From positions 1 to 25,911 of the forward strand of contig CAYLYE010000073.1 in NCBI GenBank assembly GCA_964387325.1: DNA of 25,911 nucleotides, read 5' to 3'. This DNA comes from CAZZBK01 sp964387325 (GTDB lineage Bacteria; Planctomycetota; Planctomycetia; Pirellulales; PNKZ01). Under the pieces are notes generated by a model. It saw nothing but the letters and a program-made list of their open reading frames with translations. It did not search any database and was not told the origin of the DNA. This document shows positions 8,592 to 16,526 of this stretch, in pieces. How positions within the stretch are numbered: position 1 is the first letter of the stretch; each line of letters opens with the position of its first letter. The translations under genes and the position numbers were made by a program.

Positions 8592-11500
8592 GTTTATGTC
8601 TGAGTTGCAGCTTGAATTGCCATTCCTTGACGAGACAGTACAAGCAAGGTGCGACGAACAGCGTGATGAGCTGGACTGCCATACCGCCCACGCTGGGAAT
8701 TGCCATTGGCTGCATTACATCGGAACCTCTCCCTGTGTCCAAGAACAGGGGCAACAGCCCGATGACCGTTGTGGCGGTCGTCATGAGGCAGGGGCGAATG
8801 CGCTTTAAGCCGGCGTCGAGCACCATTTCACGAATCTCTTCGACGCTCGTTGGCGAACGCTCGCCGAAGACACCCTCGAGGTACGTCAACATGACGACGC
8901 TATCGTCGTCGGCGACTCCGAACAGGGCAATAAAGCCGACCCAAACGGCGACGCTTAGGTTCGAGCCATACCAGAGCAGCATCGCGAAACCGCCGGATGC
9001 CGACACCAAAATACCGAAAAACACGACCAAGGCGAGCCACCATTTGCCAAAGCTCATATACAGTGAAAAAAACATCACGATGAGCACGACGGGCACTAAA
9101 AGCGAGAGCCGCTGCATGGCTCGCTGCTGGTTCTCAAACTGCCCAGACCAGGTCCAATAGTAGCCGGCCGGCACCACCAGTGTCGCTTCATCATGGCGGC
9201 CTGCGGCAATGAGTGTGTCGCTCCGCTGTTTCTCGGCTTGCAACAGCCGTTCTGCGTCCTCGACCACGCTGATCTCGTCGCGGTCGCGGGTGTTCAAGGT
9301 CACGTAACCGACCAATAGCCCGTTTTCGCTTTTGATTTCCTGGGGGCCGATGCTGTAGGTGATCTTGGCGACCTGACTAATGGGGATGTTTGCGCCGGTG
9401 GACGTGGGGACAAGGATGCGCTCCAAGTCGTCGAATCGTTCGCGTCGTTCACGGGGATAGCGCACGCGAATCGGATAACGTTCACGCCGTTCCACGGTGG
9501 TCGTCAGGTTCTCACCACCGATAGCGATTTCGATCACGTCCTGAATATCGCGAACGTTGACACCGTATCTCGCAGCGGCAACCCGATCGATTTCGTATTC
9601 GATGTATGGCTTCCCGACGAGCCGGTCCGCAACCACGTCAACCGCCCCGGGAACCTTCTTGAGCAACTGCTCCATTTGCAAACCAACTCGTTCGATATCT
9701 TTCAAATCGGAACCAAATACCTTGACCCCCATCATCGCGCGAAACCCCGTTTGTAGCATCACGATGCGAGTTTGAATCGGTTGTAACCATGTCGGCAGTA
9801 CCCCTTGGATCGCGGTCCTGGATTCAAGTTCTTGCAGAATCTCTTGCTTGGTGATAGCTCGCTCTTCCGGCCAGAACCAAGCCAGCGCGGGATGAACCCA
9901 ACCCAGCCATGCCATATCGCTATGCCACCGCTTGTCGCGTACCTTGCGCCATTGATCGGGTGGCCGCAAGGTGATAATGGTCTCAATCATCGTGATCGGC
10001 GCTGGGTCCAGTGCCGATTCAGCCCGTCCTAACTTGCCGACCACGAAATTGACTTCAGGGACTTCGCGGATCGCTGCGTTTTGTTGTGCTAAAACCTCTT
10101 GGGCCTGCGTCAACGACGCCGACGGCAGGAGCGACGGCATGAACAGCAAGGAGCCTTCGTCCAAGGGGGGCATGAATTCTCGACCAATGCCAGGAAAGAC
10201 CTGCTCGAGCCGATTCCAAGTCGGCCAGGTCTTCACGTCGGCCCCAACAAAACCACCTAAAGCGGCAACCGGAGTGGCAATCCTGGCGAATCCCAGCCAC
10301 ACGGTCATGCCCAAAGCAATCAGTGCTAACGGAAGCATCAAGAAGATGAACTTGTGCCGTAACACCCACCTCAAGCTGGGCCTGTAGATGGCAAAGATCC
10401 CGCGCGAGACCCGGTTTTGTTCCAAGGGCAACAGTTTCTCGCGTAACATCCGGTACGTTACAGCGGCGATCATGATACCCAGGCCAATCGCCGTAGGCCA
10501 CCCGGACCATGAGCCTCCAAGGTCGAGCCCGAAATTGGTCGTAACCCGAAACCCAACGGTCGCAATCAAACCCAAGGCCGTGGCCAGCCACAGCGACCGT
10601 CTTTGCGGCCAGACAACCGGCTTGAGCATGTAGTAGCTCAGCACAGGAACGATCGTGATAGCGAGAATGACCGACGCAGCAATAGCGAAAGTCTTGGTAT
10701 ACGCCAACGGGTGGAACATCTTGCCTTCGGGCCCCGTCAGTGCAAAGACCGGGATAAACGAAATAATCGTGTTGGAAACCGCCGTGACGATCGCCCCACC
10801 GACCTCGGTCGCCGCTTCATAGACGACCTCACCGTAGGGACGATCGCGCTCGGCCGCCAAGCGGCGGTAGATGTTTTCGGTCATGATGATTCCCATGTCG
10901 CTCACGTCGCCGATGGCGATCGCCAGACCGGCCAACGACATGATGTTGCTGTCGATACCCAGGAAGTACATGACGATGAAACTCATCGCCAACGCCAGCG
11001 GCAGCGTAGGCAAGACCGCCAACGAACTGCGCATGTGCAGCAAGAAAATCAGCACGATCGCCGCCACAGTCAACGACTCCTCGACCAGATTGTCCTTGAG
11101 AGTCGCCATCGTCTCGTGAATGATGTCGGTACGATCGTAATAGGGAATAATTCGCACGGGGACTTGTTTGCCATCGGCCAGAGCGAGCCGCAGCCCCGGT
11201 TCAATTTCCTTGATCCGTTGCTTGAGCCGCTCGATCACGCGGAGCGGGTTTTCTCCGTAGCGCATCAGCGCCACGGCGCCGACTGCTTCCTGGCCGGAAT
11301 CGTTGAGCGCACCACGGCGAAAGTCGGGACCGAGTTGCACGGTCGCGACATTCTTCACAAACAACGGCGTACCCCCTTCCTGCCGAATCACGATGTTCTC
11401 GATATCTTCGACGCTTTTTACGAATCCCTTGCCGCGAATAAAGAACTCGAAGCGGTTGTTTTCGACGACCTTGGCCCCCACGTCGATATTGCTGCGGCGC

Positions 11501-12123
11501 ACCGCTTCATAAACCTCGGGTAGCGTCACCCGCTGGGCGCGGAGTTCCTCGGGCTCCACGTCGATTTGGTATTGCTTGACATACCCACCCAGCGTAGCGA
11601 CCTCGGTTACCCCTTCGACCGATTGAAGCTGGTAACGGATGTACCAGTCCTGGATCGATCGCAACTGCTGCAGGTCCGCGCCATCGGCCTCGAGCGTGTA
11701 ATAAAAAATCTGCCCCAGTGCCGTCGCATCGGGGCCAAGCGTCGGCACGACACCCGTCGGCAGGCGGCCAGCCGCTACGTTCAGTCGTTCCAGGACGCGC
11801 GAACGAGCCCAATAGTAGTCGAATTCATCTTTGAAAATCACGAATACCATCGAGAAGCCAAAGCCCGAAAAGGAGCGAATCGACTTCACGCCAGGCGTTC
11901 CCGACAGACCGACCGTCAAGGGATAAGTGATCTGATCTTCGACATCTTGCGGAGACCGGCCCGGCCAATCCGCCAGCACAATCACCTGCTTCTCGCCGAT
12001 GTCCGGAATAGCGTCGATCGTGGCATTCGTCAGGCAGTAATAGCCGAGAGCGAGTGTCGCCAAGAACAATAGAACAACCAGCATCCGATTGTTCAAACAC
12101 CAGCCGATGATGGACCGCACCAT
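8569..12123 (-). CDS. cusA: CusA/CzcA-family heavy-metal RND efflux pump (first copy)
   Basis: A 1184-aa inner-membrane RND transporter of the heavy-metal class (HME-RND), which drives Cu/Ag or divalent-metal export by proton antiport. It begins with a transmembrane helix after MVRSIIGWCLNN, followed by NATIDAIPDIGEKQVIV and DWPGRSPQDVEDQITYPL, the family's diagnostic N-terminus. The TM4 proton-relay acid is at D409 (GDVSDMGIIMTEN). TM10 contains an unusual acid cluster, D1072-D1074 (GVADDDSVVM). Residues about 722-764 contain an extra Trp-rich segment compared with E. coli CusA. It lies 18 bp after the adaptor gene (12142-13671) and overlaps the P-type ATPase by 23 bp. GGAAAGG upstream of ATG 12123 may be its ribosome binding site. 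The family is certain; copper versus another metal is inferred from the Cu-type neighbours. Confidence 0.95.
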   Translation of the reverse strand: MVRSIIGWCLNNRMLVVLLFLATLALGYYCLTNATIDAIPDIGEKQVIVLADWPGRSPQDVEDQITYPLTVGLSGTPGVKSIRSFSGFGFSMVFVIFKDEFDYYWARSRVLERLNVAAGRLPTGVVPTLGPDATALGQIFYYTLEADGADLQQLRSIQDWYIRYQLQSVEGVTEVATLGGYVKQYQIDVEPEELRAQRVTLPEVYEAVRRSNIDVGAKVVENNRFEFFIRGKGFVKSVEDIENIVIRQEGGTPLFVKNVATVQLGPDFRRGALNDSGQEAVGAVALMRYGENPLRVIERLKQRIKEIEPGLRLALADGKQVPVRIIPYYDRTDIIHETMATLKDNLVEESLTVAAIVLIFLLHMRSSLAVLPTLPLALAMSFIVMYFLGIDSNIMSLAGLAIAIGDVSDMGIIMTENIYRRLAAERDRPYGEVVYEAATEVGGAIVTAVSNTIISFIPVFALTGPEGKMFHPLAYTKTFAIAASVILAITIVPVLSYYMLKPVVWPQRRSLWLATALGLIATVGFRVTTNFGLDLGGSWSGWPTAIGLGIMIAAVTYRMLREKLLPLEQNRVSRGIFAIYRPSLRWVLRHKFIFLMLPLALIALGMTVWLGFARIATPVAALGGFVGADVKTWPTWNRLEQVFPGIGREFMPPLDEGSLLFMPSLLPSASLTQAQEVLAQQNAAIREVPEVNFVVGKLGRAESALDPAPITMIETIITLRPPDQWRKVRDKRWHSDMAWLGWVHPALAWFWPEERAITKQEILQELESRTAIQGVLPTWLQPIQTRIVMLQTGFRAMMGVKVFGSDLKDIERVGLQMEQLLKKVPGAVDVVADRLVGKPYIEYEIDRVAAARYGVNVRDIQDVIEIAIGGENLTTTVERRERYPIRVRYPRERRERFDDLERILVPTSTGANIPISQVAKITYSIGPQEIKSENGLLVGYVTLNTRDRDEISVVEDAERLLQAEKQRSDTLIAAGRHDEATLVVPAGYYWTWSGQFENQQRAMQRLSLLVPVVLIVMFFSLYMSFGKWWLALVVFFGILVSASGGFAMLLWYGSNLSVAVWVGFIALFGVADDDSVVMLTYLEGVFGERSPTSVEEIREMVLDAGLKRIRPCLMTTATTVIGLLPLFLDTGRGSDVMQPMAIPSVGGMAVQLITLFVAPCLYCLVKEWQFKLQLRHKHEPHPNT

Positions 12124-12141
12124 ATACCGGAGCCTTTCCGC

Positions 12142-13671
12142 TTAGTGTTTGTGCACGGGCATCGTCGCGGGCGATTGCTTGCCAGGAGGCTGAGGTTGTG
12201 CGACTCCGCTATGACCCGCATGTAACTGAGAAGTCGCAGTACTTCCCTCGGGATACAGTAAGCTGGGCATTCCTTCGATCTGCCGTTGGCTGTCGAGCAG
12301 GAAGCCACTCTGAACCACGACTCGGTCGCCCTCTTTAAGTCCATCGAGAACTGGATAATAGCCGCGCGGCCGACCTTGTTCGTCAGCCGTTTCAACTCGT
12401 GGCCCCAGGGTCAGTTCGACCAATTCGTAGCCGGACTTATCGTCATGCCGATAAGCAATCTTGCGCCGCCCGGTGTCGAGTACCGCCGTTACAGGCACGG
12501 CCAACATTCCAGCAGGCTGTGGGGACTGCTCGGGATTCGCTGGTTGATTCGTGGGCAATGGCTCTCCCGGAAAACGTTCCAAGGTCATGCCGCAGATGGG
12601 ACACTTTCCCGGCTGATCTTTGATCACTTCCAGGTGCATGGGACAAAAATACTTACCTTCCATTCCCGTAGGCTGCGGCCTGCCATCGGCTCGCAGCGGG
12701 ACATGAATCACCGCGGTGGCATACATTTGCGGTTTGATATGCCGGTCACGGTTGGGAAGATTGACCCGCACTTTGATCGTTCGTGTGGCATCGTCAAGAA
12801 AGGGGTCGATGAACGTCACCATGCCCTGCAGTGTCTCGCCTCCATACCCTTGTAAGGTGACATCCACCTTTTGCCCGTGGCGAAGCCAAGCCACGTCGTA
12901 TTCGTAGACGTTGAGGTAAAGCCAGATCGGATCTAGGTCTGCTATCCTGAAAAGAGGATCGCCATCCTTGACATACTGGCCTTCGCGTATCTCCTTCTCG
13001 ATCACTGTGCCACCGATCGGTGCGTAGATAGTTAGGTGGGTCCGTGTCTTATGGGTGGTTTCGATCTCAGCAATCTGTTCGGGCAACAATCCCAACAACG
13101 TCAGCTTACGTCGCGAGGAGTCCAAATCCTGTGCCGGGAATGAACGATCCAAATTCGTCGTCATGTTTGGTCGAACTTTGGACGCATCCAGGGCCAAGAG
13201 TAGTTCCGCCTGAGCCGAATAGAGATCGGGGCTGTAAATGTCGACGAGGTGATCTCCCGGCTTGACCTGCACGCCGGTAAAGTCAGCATAGACCCGATCA
13301 ACGCGGCCAGTGACCCGCGCCGAAATGTAGGCGATCCGCCGTTCGTTGTAGTCGAACTTGCCAACCGTGCGAATTGCCTTGAACAGCGCACGTCGTGTGA
13401 CGGCCTCCGTTTCCAATAAGCGATGCGATGACCTCTTGGCCTTCTCCGCTGTCAACTGTGCCACGGGAATCAAGGCCATGCCGCAGATCGGACAACGCCC
13501 TGGATGATTGAGCCGAATCTGCGGATGCATCGAACAGGTCCACACCCCAGAATTTTCGACAATATCCTGTTTCGCGCTTTGACTGGCCAATTGGAACATG
13601 CCCCAAACAATGCCGATAGCTACCGTCAGTACGACGATGCCTGCCAGTAGTTTGCCTGATCGCGTGCTCAT
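12142..13671 (-). CDS. cusB: CusB-like periplasmic adaptor with two heavy-metal-binding domains
   Basis: A 509-aa membrane-fusion protein linking the RND pump to a TolC channel. An N-terminal membrane anchor (about 7-28) is followed by a heavy-metal-binding domain at 44-68 (C46-SMH49 ... C60-PIC63-GMAL). The lipoyl/barrel region spans about 110-325 (GRVDRVYADFTG, APIGGTVIEKEIREGQYV). A second heavy-metal-binding domain follows at 341-364 (C343-PMH346 ... C357-PIC360-GMTL), inserted before the membrane-proximal domain (AVPVTAVLDTG, GLKEGDRVV). The C-terminus has scattered His (LHAGHSG, MPVHKH). Both small domains keep the Cys/His ligand pattern of CusB-type N-terminal domains. The gene is 18 bp upstream of its cognate pump. 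The start ATG at 13671 gives a sensible anchor sequence. Confidence 0.93.
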   Translation of the reverse strand: MSTRSGKLLAGIVVLTVAIGIVWGMFQLASQSAKQDIVENSGVWTCSMHPQIRLNHPGRCPICGMALIPVAQLTAEKAKRSSHRLLETEAVTRRALFKAIRTVGKFDYNERRIAYISARVTGRVDRVYADFTGVQVKPGDHLVDIYSPDLYSAQAELLLALDASKVRPNMTTNLDRSFPAQDLDSSRRKLTLLGLLPEQIAEIETTHKTRTHLTIYAPIGGTVIEKEIREGQYVKDGDPLFRIADLDPIWLYLNVYEYDVAWLRHGQKVDVTLQGYGGETLQGMVTFIDPFLDDATRTIKVRVNLPNRDRHIKPQMYATAVIHVPLRADGRPQPTGMEGKYFCPMHLEVIKDQPGKCPICGMTLERFPGEPLPTNQPANPEQSPQPAGMLAVPVTAVLDTGRRKIAYRHDDKSGYELVELTLGPRVETADEQGRPRGYYPVLDGLKEGDRVVVQSGFLLDSQRQIEGMPSLLYPEGSTATSQLHAGHSGVAQPQPPGKQSPATMPVHKH

Positions 13672-13723
13672 GATACAAATTCCGAGGAACGAGTGTGTGA
13701 CATGAATGCAACCGTGTCATGCC

Positions 13724-13963
13724 CTAAGGTTTTTGGGGCGGCAAGACGTCGACGACGATGATATTGTTGGCAATCTGAAATCTGCCCGCCTCCTGTCGAC
13801 AAATTTCAGCAGCCAATTGCTTATCGTGGAATGATCGCACCTGTCCGCTTAAGACGAGGACGCTTTCGTGGAGAGCCACCTGCACTTTGCGTAGTCCCGG
13901 TCGGTTTGCCTTCCCGAGAATGGTCAGCATCCGGGCAATGAGAATTGTTGTATTGCTTTCCAT
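13724..13963 (-). CDS. BON-domain protein
   Basis: A 79-aa protein from ATG 13963 (MESNTTILIARML). I chose this start because GAGGTGG lies 6-7 bases upstream. A frame open to 14074 would add 37 residues without family character. The body is a single BON domain (GLRKVQVALHESVLVLSGQVRSF, then AAEICRQEAGRFQIANNIIVV), with the typical G-x-V-x-S/L pattern. BON domains are thought to bind membranes or ligands and usually occur in exported proteins, but no signal peptide is visible here, so it may be cytoplasmic. It lies 52 bp upstream of the adaptor gene and is likely in the same operon. Its specific role in metal efflux is unknown. Confidence 0.78.
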   Translation of the reverse strand: MESNTTILIARMLTILGKANRPGLRKVQVALHESVLVLSGQVRSFHDKQLAAEICRQEAGRFQIANNIIVVDVLPPQKP

Positions 13964-14116
13964 AATTCCCACCTCGGAGGCGGCCGTCGAGGCAACTGCA
14001 GTAGATTCACCCTGAATTATTCTGTCGCCCTGGTAATTGCAGAGGTCGGTCGAAGGTTCACATGCCAGTGTCATATCTTACGTTTTCCTAGTAATACATT
14101 CATGGAGTTCACTGCT

Positions 14117-14779
14117 TTAGAGCCCTTCAATTTTTGCGAAATGCTCGGGATCAGCGGCAAACTCGTCACGACAACTCGGCGCGCAAAAGTAGAACCGGTG
14201 TCCCTTGTAATCGAGCCAGGCAGCAGCATCGTCCGTCACCATTCGCATGTGGCAAACCGGATCAGTTGCCAATGCTTGAGTCTGGAGCCGGTCGGTCACT
14301 TCAAGCTGTAGATACGCACGTACGAACCTCGTTAATCGCTCCTCGACCCAACGTGTGACCGTTTCGAAATCGATACGATCCATTGGCTCAACTAGACGAT
14401 CAAAGCGGTCATAAAGCGTGAACGATGGCATCATCCGCAACTCTTGAATAAGGTACAGACTCCGGATTTCCTCGTCGTGGCCGCAACTGAAATCGAGCTT
14501 AACCGAAGCCGGAAACCGTTCACAGTAACGGAACCACCACGTACAGTGTCCACGCGCCATGCGCGATTCTGGACCAGCATTGGGAAATAGCCCCGCAACT
14601 GCCGCCACCCGCGGCATGATAATATCTGCAAACAATCGTGCCGAAAGCTGCTCATAGGCGCGAAGGCGAGTGCGAAGCAACTCCATTTCCGCAGTGGATG
14701 GCGCAGGGTTACCGGTTTCTTGCTCAGATTGCTTGAGGAGAGATTCAATGCTCGTTCTAAAGGCAGTAATCGAGGCCAT
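14117..14779 (-). CDS. YHS-domain protein with unassigned N-terminal region
   Basis: A 220-aa protein from ATG 14779, preceded by GGGAG about 8 bases upstream. Residues 1-165 are largely helical with no family I recognise. They include a Cys/His/Trp-bearing patch (RGHCTWWFRYCERF at about 76-89, then FSCGHDEE at 97-103). Residues 172-214 form a YHS domain: DPVC176-HMRM, then YKGHRFYFC199-APSC203-RDEF. YHS domains bind copper or other soft metals and occur in copper-handling ATPases and chaperones. No signal peptide is visible, so a cytoplasmic copper-binding role is most likely. It sits between the secreted helical protein and the BON gene, separated from the former by a strong hairpin. Domain call is firm for the C-terminus; the rest is unknown. 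Confidence 0.85.
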   Translation of the reverse strand: MASITAFRTSIESLLKQSEQETGNPAPSTAEMELLRTRLRAYEQLSARLFADIIMPRVAAVAGLFPNAGPESRMARGHCTWWFRYCERFPASVKLDFSCGHDEEIRSLYLIQELRMMPSFTLYDRFDRLVEPMDRIDFETVTRWVEERLTRFVRAYLQLEVTDRLQTQALATDPVCHMRMVTDDAAAWLDYKGHRFYFCAPSCRDEFAADPEHFAKIEGL

Positions 14780-14836
14780 CGGGAGTACTCCCTGGTAATT
14801 CAGCAGGTTAATCGATCACGCTATGCCACGAATAAT

Positions 14837-14867
14837 CCTTCCCACCCGGCATCGCCGGGTGGGAAGG
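14837..14867. repeat. 14-bp perfect stem, 3-nt loop hairpin (REP-like or processing hairpin)
   Basis: CCTTCCCACCCGGC (14837-14850) and GCCGGGTGGGAAGG (14854-14867) are exact reverse complements around an ATC loop. The hairpin lies in the 135-bp gap between the secreted helical protein gene and the YHS gene, both on the minus strand. On the transcribed strand only a weak T-rich tail follows (ATTATTCG), so it may be an intra-operon terminator, an mRNA-stabilising hairpin, or a copy of a dispersed palindromic repeat. Confidence 0.75.
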
Positions 14868-14914
14868 CTAAGTACTCACATCACCCTCATCCTCGATTGA
14901 TACTGTTAGCGCAA

Positions 14915-15463
14915 TTACTTGCTACTCTTCGCCGGAGCCTCCGTTGGATGCACGCCGGGCAACGCAATCTTCAGATGCTTTAAGAGTTTGCTGTGATCCT
15001 CATGTGCGGCGCGCAATTCCTTGAGCATGTCCGTACAGCAATTACTGAGCGCGCTCCCTTTCACTTCGTGCTTGGCGCACTCCGCCTCCGCCATGCCGCA
15101 ATGTTCCGCTGCCTTTTTCTGATGCGCCCGAATCGATGCGATCAGCTTAACGGCATCGGGATCATTGATCGATTCCTTCGCGAGCTTATCGATTTCCTTG
15201 GTAAAGGCATCCAAGTTCTGCTGTAACGCCGTGGTGTGCTCCTTCACAGTCTCTGGTGAAACTGTTTCATGGCTTTGTCCATAGTGCTGCAATGCTTGCG
15301 CGTGGCTAACCGCGTTACTGGAGTACGAATGCGCCGTGTAAGGACGATAGTTCTGTGGCATGGCCTTACGGTCAGCGCGGAAGTTGTAAGCGTCTTGTGC
15401 CTCGGAAACTTGCAGGCCATTACCAAAGACAATTAAAGCCAAAACAATCGATAGCGTTCTCAT
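14915..15463 (-). CDS. Secreted helical protein with FRADRKAM motif and His/Cys residues
   Basis: A 182-aa protein from ATG 15463 (MRTLSIVLALIVFG), preceded by AAAAAGGA at suitable spacing. The frame continues 11 codons upstream, but the shorter form gives a clean signal peptide ending near SEAQD. After it comes the octapeptide FRADRKAM (28-35) and a Tyr/Ser-rich stretch. Residues 68-165 form a helix-rich domain with His and Cys (AEHCGMAEAEC, SNCCTDML, AHEDHSKLLKHL), reminiscent of periplasmic four-helix metal-binding proteins. The same octapeptide is found in the 72-aa secreted protein at 19097-19315. It lies in the minus-strand efflux operon, so a periplasmic metal-scavenging role is plausible. 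I do not know a named family. Confidence 0.82.
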   Translation of the reverse strand: MRTLSIVLALIVFGNGLQVSEAQDAYNFRADRKAMPQNYRPYTAHSYSSNAVSHAQALQHYGQSHETVSPETVKEHTTALQQNLDAFTKEIDKLAKESINDPDAVKLIASIRAHQKKAAEHCGMAEAECAKHEVKGSALSNCCTDMLKELRAAHEDHSKLLKHLKIALPGVHPTEAPAKSSK

Positions 15464-15712
15464 GACAAATGTTCCTTTTTGAAAAAAGTGCGTCAAAGGT
15501 AACTAGCCGACGTTGACGCGAAGAGTCGGCAGCACGAAGTCGTTTCAGAAAATCCGAGTCAGATGCGTGTCGGGACAGTATTGCTGAAACATATTCAGGC
15601 AAAACAAGCTTGACGGAAATTCACGCGATTCTACCTTGCCCGCTGCCAATTCACGGCGCGGCGCAAGTTGCCTGTGGCTTGACCGAGAGGTCAAGTGAAA
15701 GAATTAGGCAAA

Positions 15713-16237
15713 TCAGATCGTCAATCGACAAAGGCTGATGCAAAGTTCAGCCCCTGAAAGCAGAGGCGGGAATCCGAACTCAACAGCCCACCGATTCCAC
15801 GTTGTTTGTGAAAGGTCGAATTCAATGGAAGGCGATGACGCAATCTCGATTTGGTGGCAAAGGCTCAGGATGTTGTTAAGAGTTTCTACGGAGCGGAACA
15901 ATCTAGCCGACTGAACCGTGAACAGTCGACCGCATTGACACCGATGAGCATTGACTCCGCCTTGTTTCTGTCCTTCGCCTTGGGTTGGCGTTTTATTACA
16001 ACAGCTGCCTCGCCTAGCCTGCGATGTCATCGCAGATTGGCAGCATTCGGAGCCACGACGACATGCACATGGGTGAATCGTCTCAGTAAGATTTTTGACC
16101 GTGCCTAGAGCGCTTGAGGAACAGTGGCAAGCTTGCAGCGGTACGCCCTGAATCAATAGGGACAACACCGTCAGCCCTAGCAGCGGACTTAGCCATAGCC
16201 GATTGAAAAAGTATTCCATAATCAACTCGTGCGTCAT
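15713..16237 (-). CDS. Cys-rich secreted protein (paralogue-like to 18357-18878)
   Basis: A 174-aa protein from ATG 16237; Met7 (MEYFFNRLW) is an alternative. A signal peptide (LSPLLGLTVLSLLIQGVPLQ) is followed by CHC and about 12 cysteines in the next 70 residues, in patterns such as CAC, CC and CQCG. A Cys-poor C-terminal half ends in GFPPLL, then ELCISLCRLTI. The opposite-strand protein at 18357-18878 has the same plan: signal, CxC, Cys-cluster, CGGC, Cys-poor half, and a tail of TGPPLD then VIVFRCLLI. Thiol-rich exported proteins in a copper-type efflux locus are plausible periplasmic metal sponges. No named family was recognised. It lies between the TolC gene (16527-18062) and the secreted helical protein. 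Confidence 0.75.
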   Translation of the reverse strand: MTHELIMEYFFNRLWLSPLLGLTVLSLLIQGVPLQACHCSSSALGTVKNLTETIHPCACRRGSECCQSAMTSQARRGSCCNKTPTQGEGQKQGGVNAHRCQCGRLFTVQSARLFRSVETLNNILSLCHQIEIASSPSIEFDLSQTTWNRWAVEFGFPPLLSGAELCISLCRLTI

Positions 16238-16526
16238 CCGTGAAGTCCGCCAACGTCACGGTAAACTACGAAAAACAAAAGTTCAGCATGCCAGCCTATC
16301 GCATCGCAAGTCTGGAATCAACTGGGATTCCGAATCTGAAATATGCAATAAGCGTGCCACGGTTGGCATTGCGAGGGATTCCTAACGCAATTGCTCCGAC
16401 GTGCCGGGTAATTGCTAGATCTCGTCATGCCATGTCGGTCGGGGCACAAGATGTCTCTGAATACACTTGCACAATGGTGTGCGATTATAGCCTTGATGTG
16501 CGGACGAGTGTGCGGAATTGACCCGC
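16238..16526. other. 289-bp gap within the minus-strand efflux array
   Basis: This lies between the TolC-like stop and the Cys-rich gene start. I see only short frames without family character, no strong hairpin and no convincing sigma70 hexamer pair. It may hold an internal promoter for the downstream genes, but nothing visible proves it. Confidence 0.4.

Noticed and set aside
4280..8730. Second copy of the tRNA-Ser 3' end (attachment duplication)
   Set aside because: Short partial matches such as GGAGAGG near 4287 and CCTCTCC near 8722 are too short and lack the flanking T-arm sequence.
8612..9160. 182-codon plus-strand frame
   Set aside because: It is a Ser/Thr/Arg-rich shadow lying opposite the first pump's C-terminal region.
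10603..11523. 306-codon plus-strand frame
   Set aside because: It is antisense to the first pump gene and very rich in Arg, Asp, His and Gln, as expected for a shadow of a GC-rich gene.
13964..14074. Longer start of the BON-domain gene
   Set aside because: The added 37 residues lack family character, while ATG 13963 has a good GAGGTGG ribosome binding site.
16240..16521. 93-codon plus-strand frame between the Cys-rich and TolC genes
   Set aside because: It has no ribosome binding site or recognisable domain and lies against the direction of the flanking operon.
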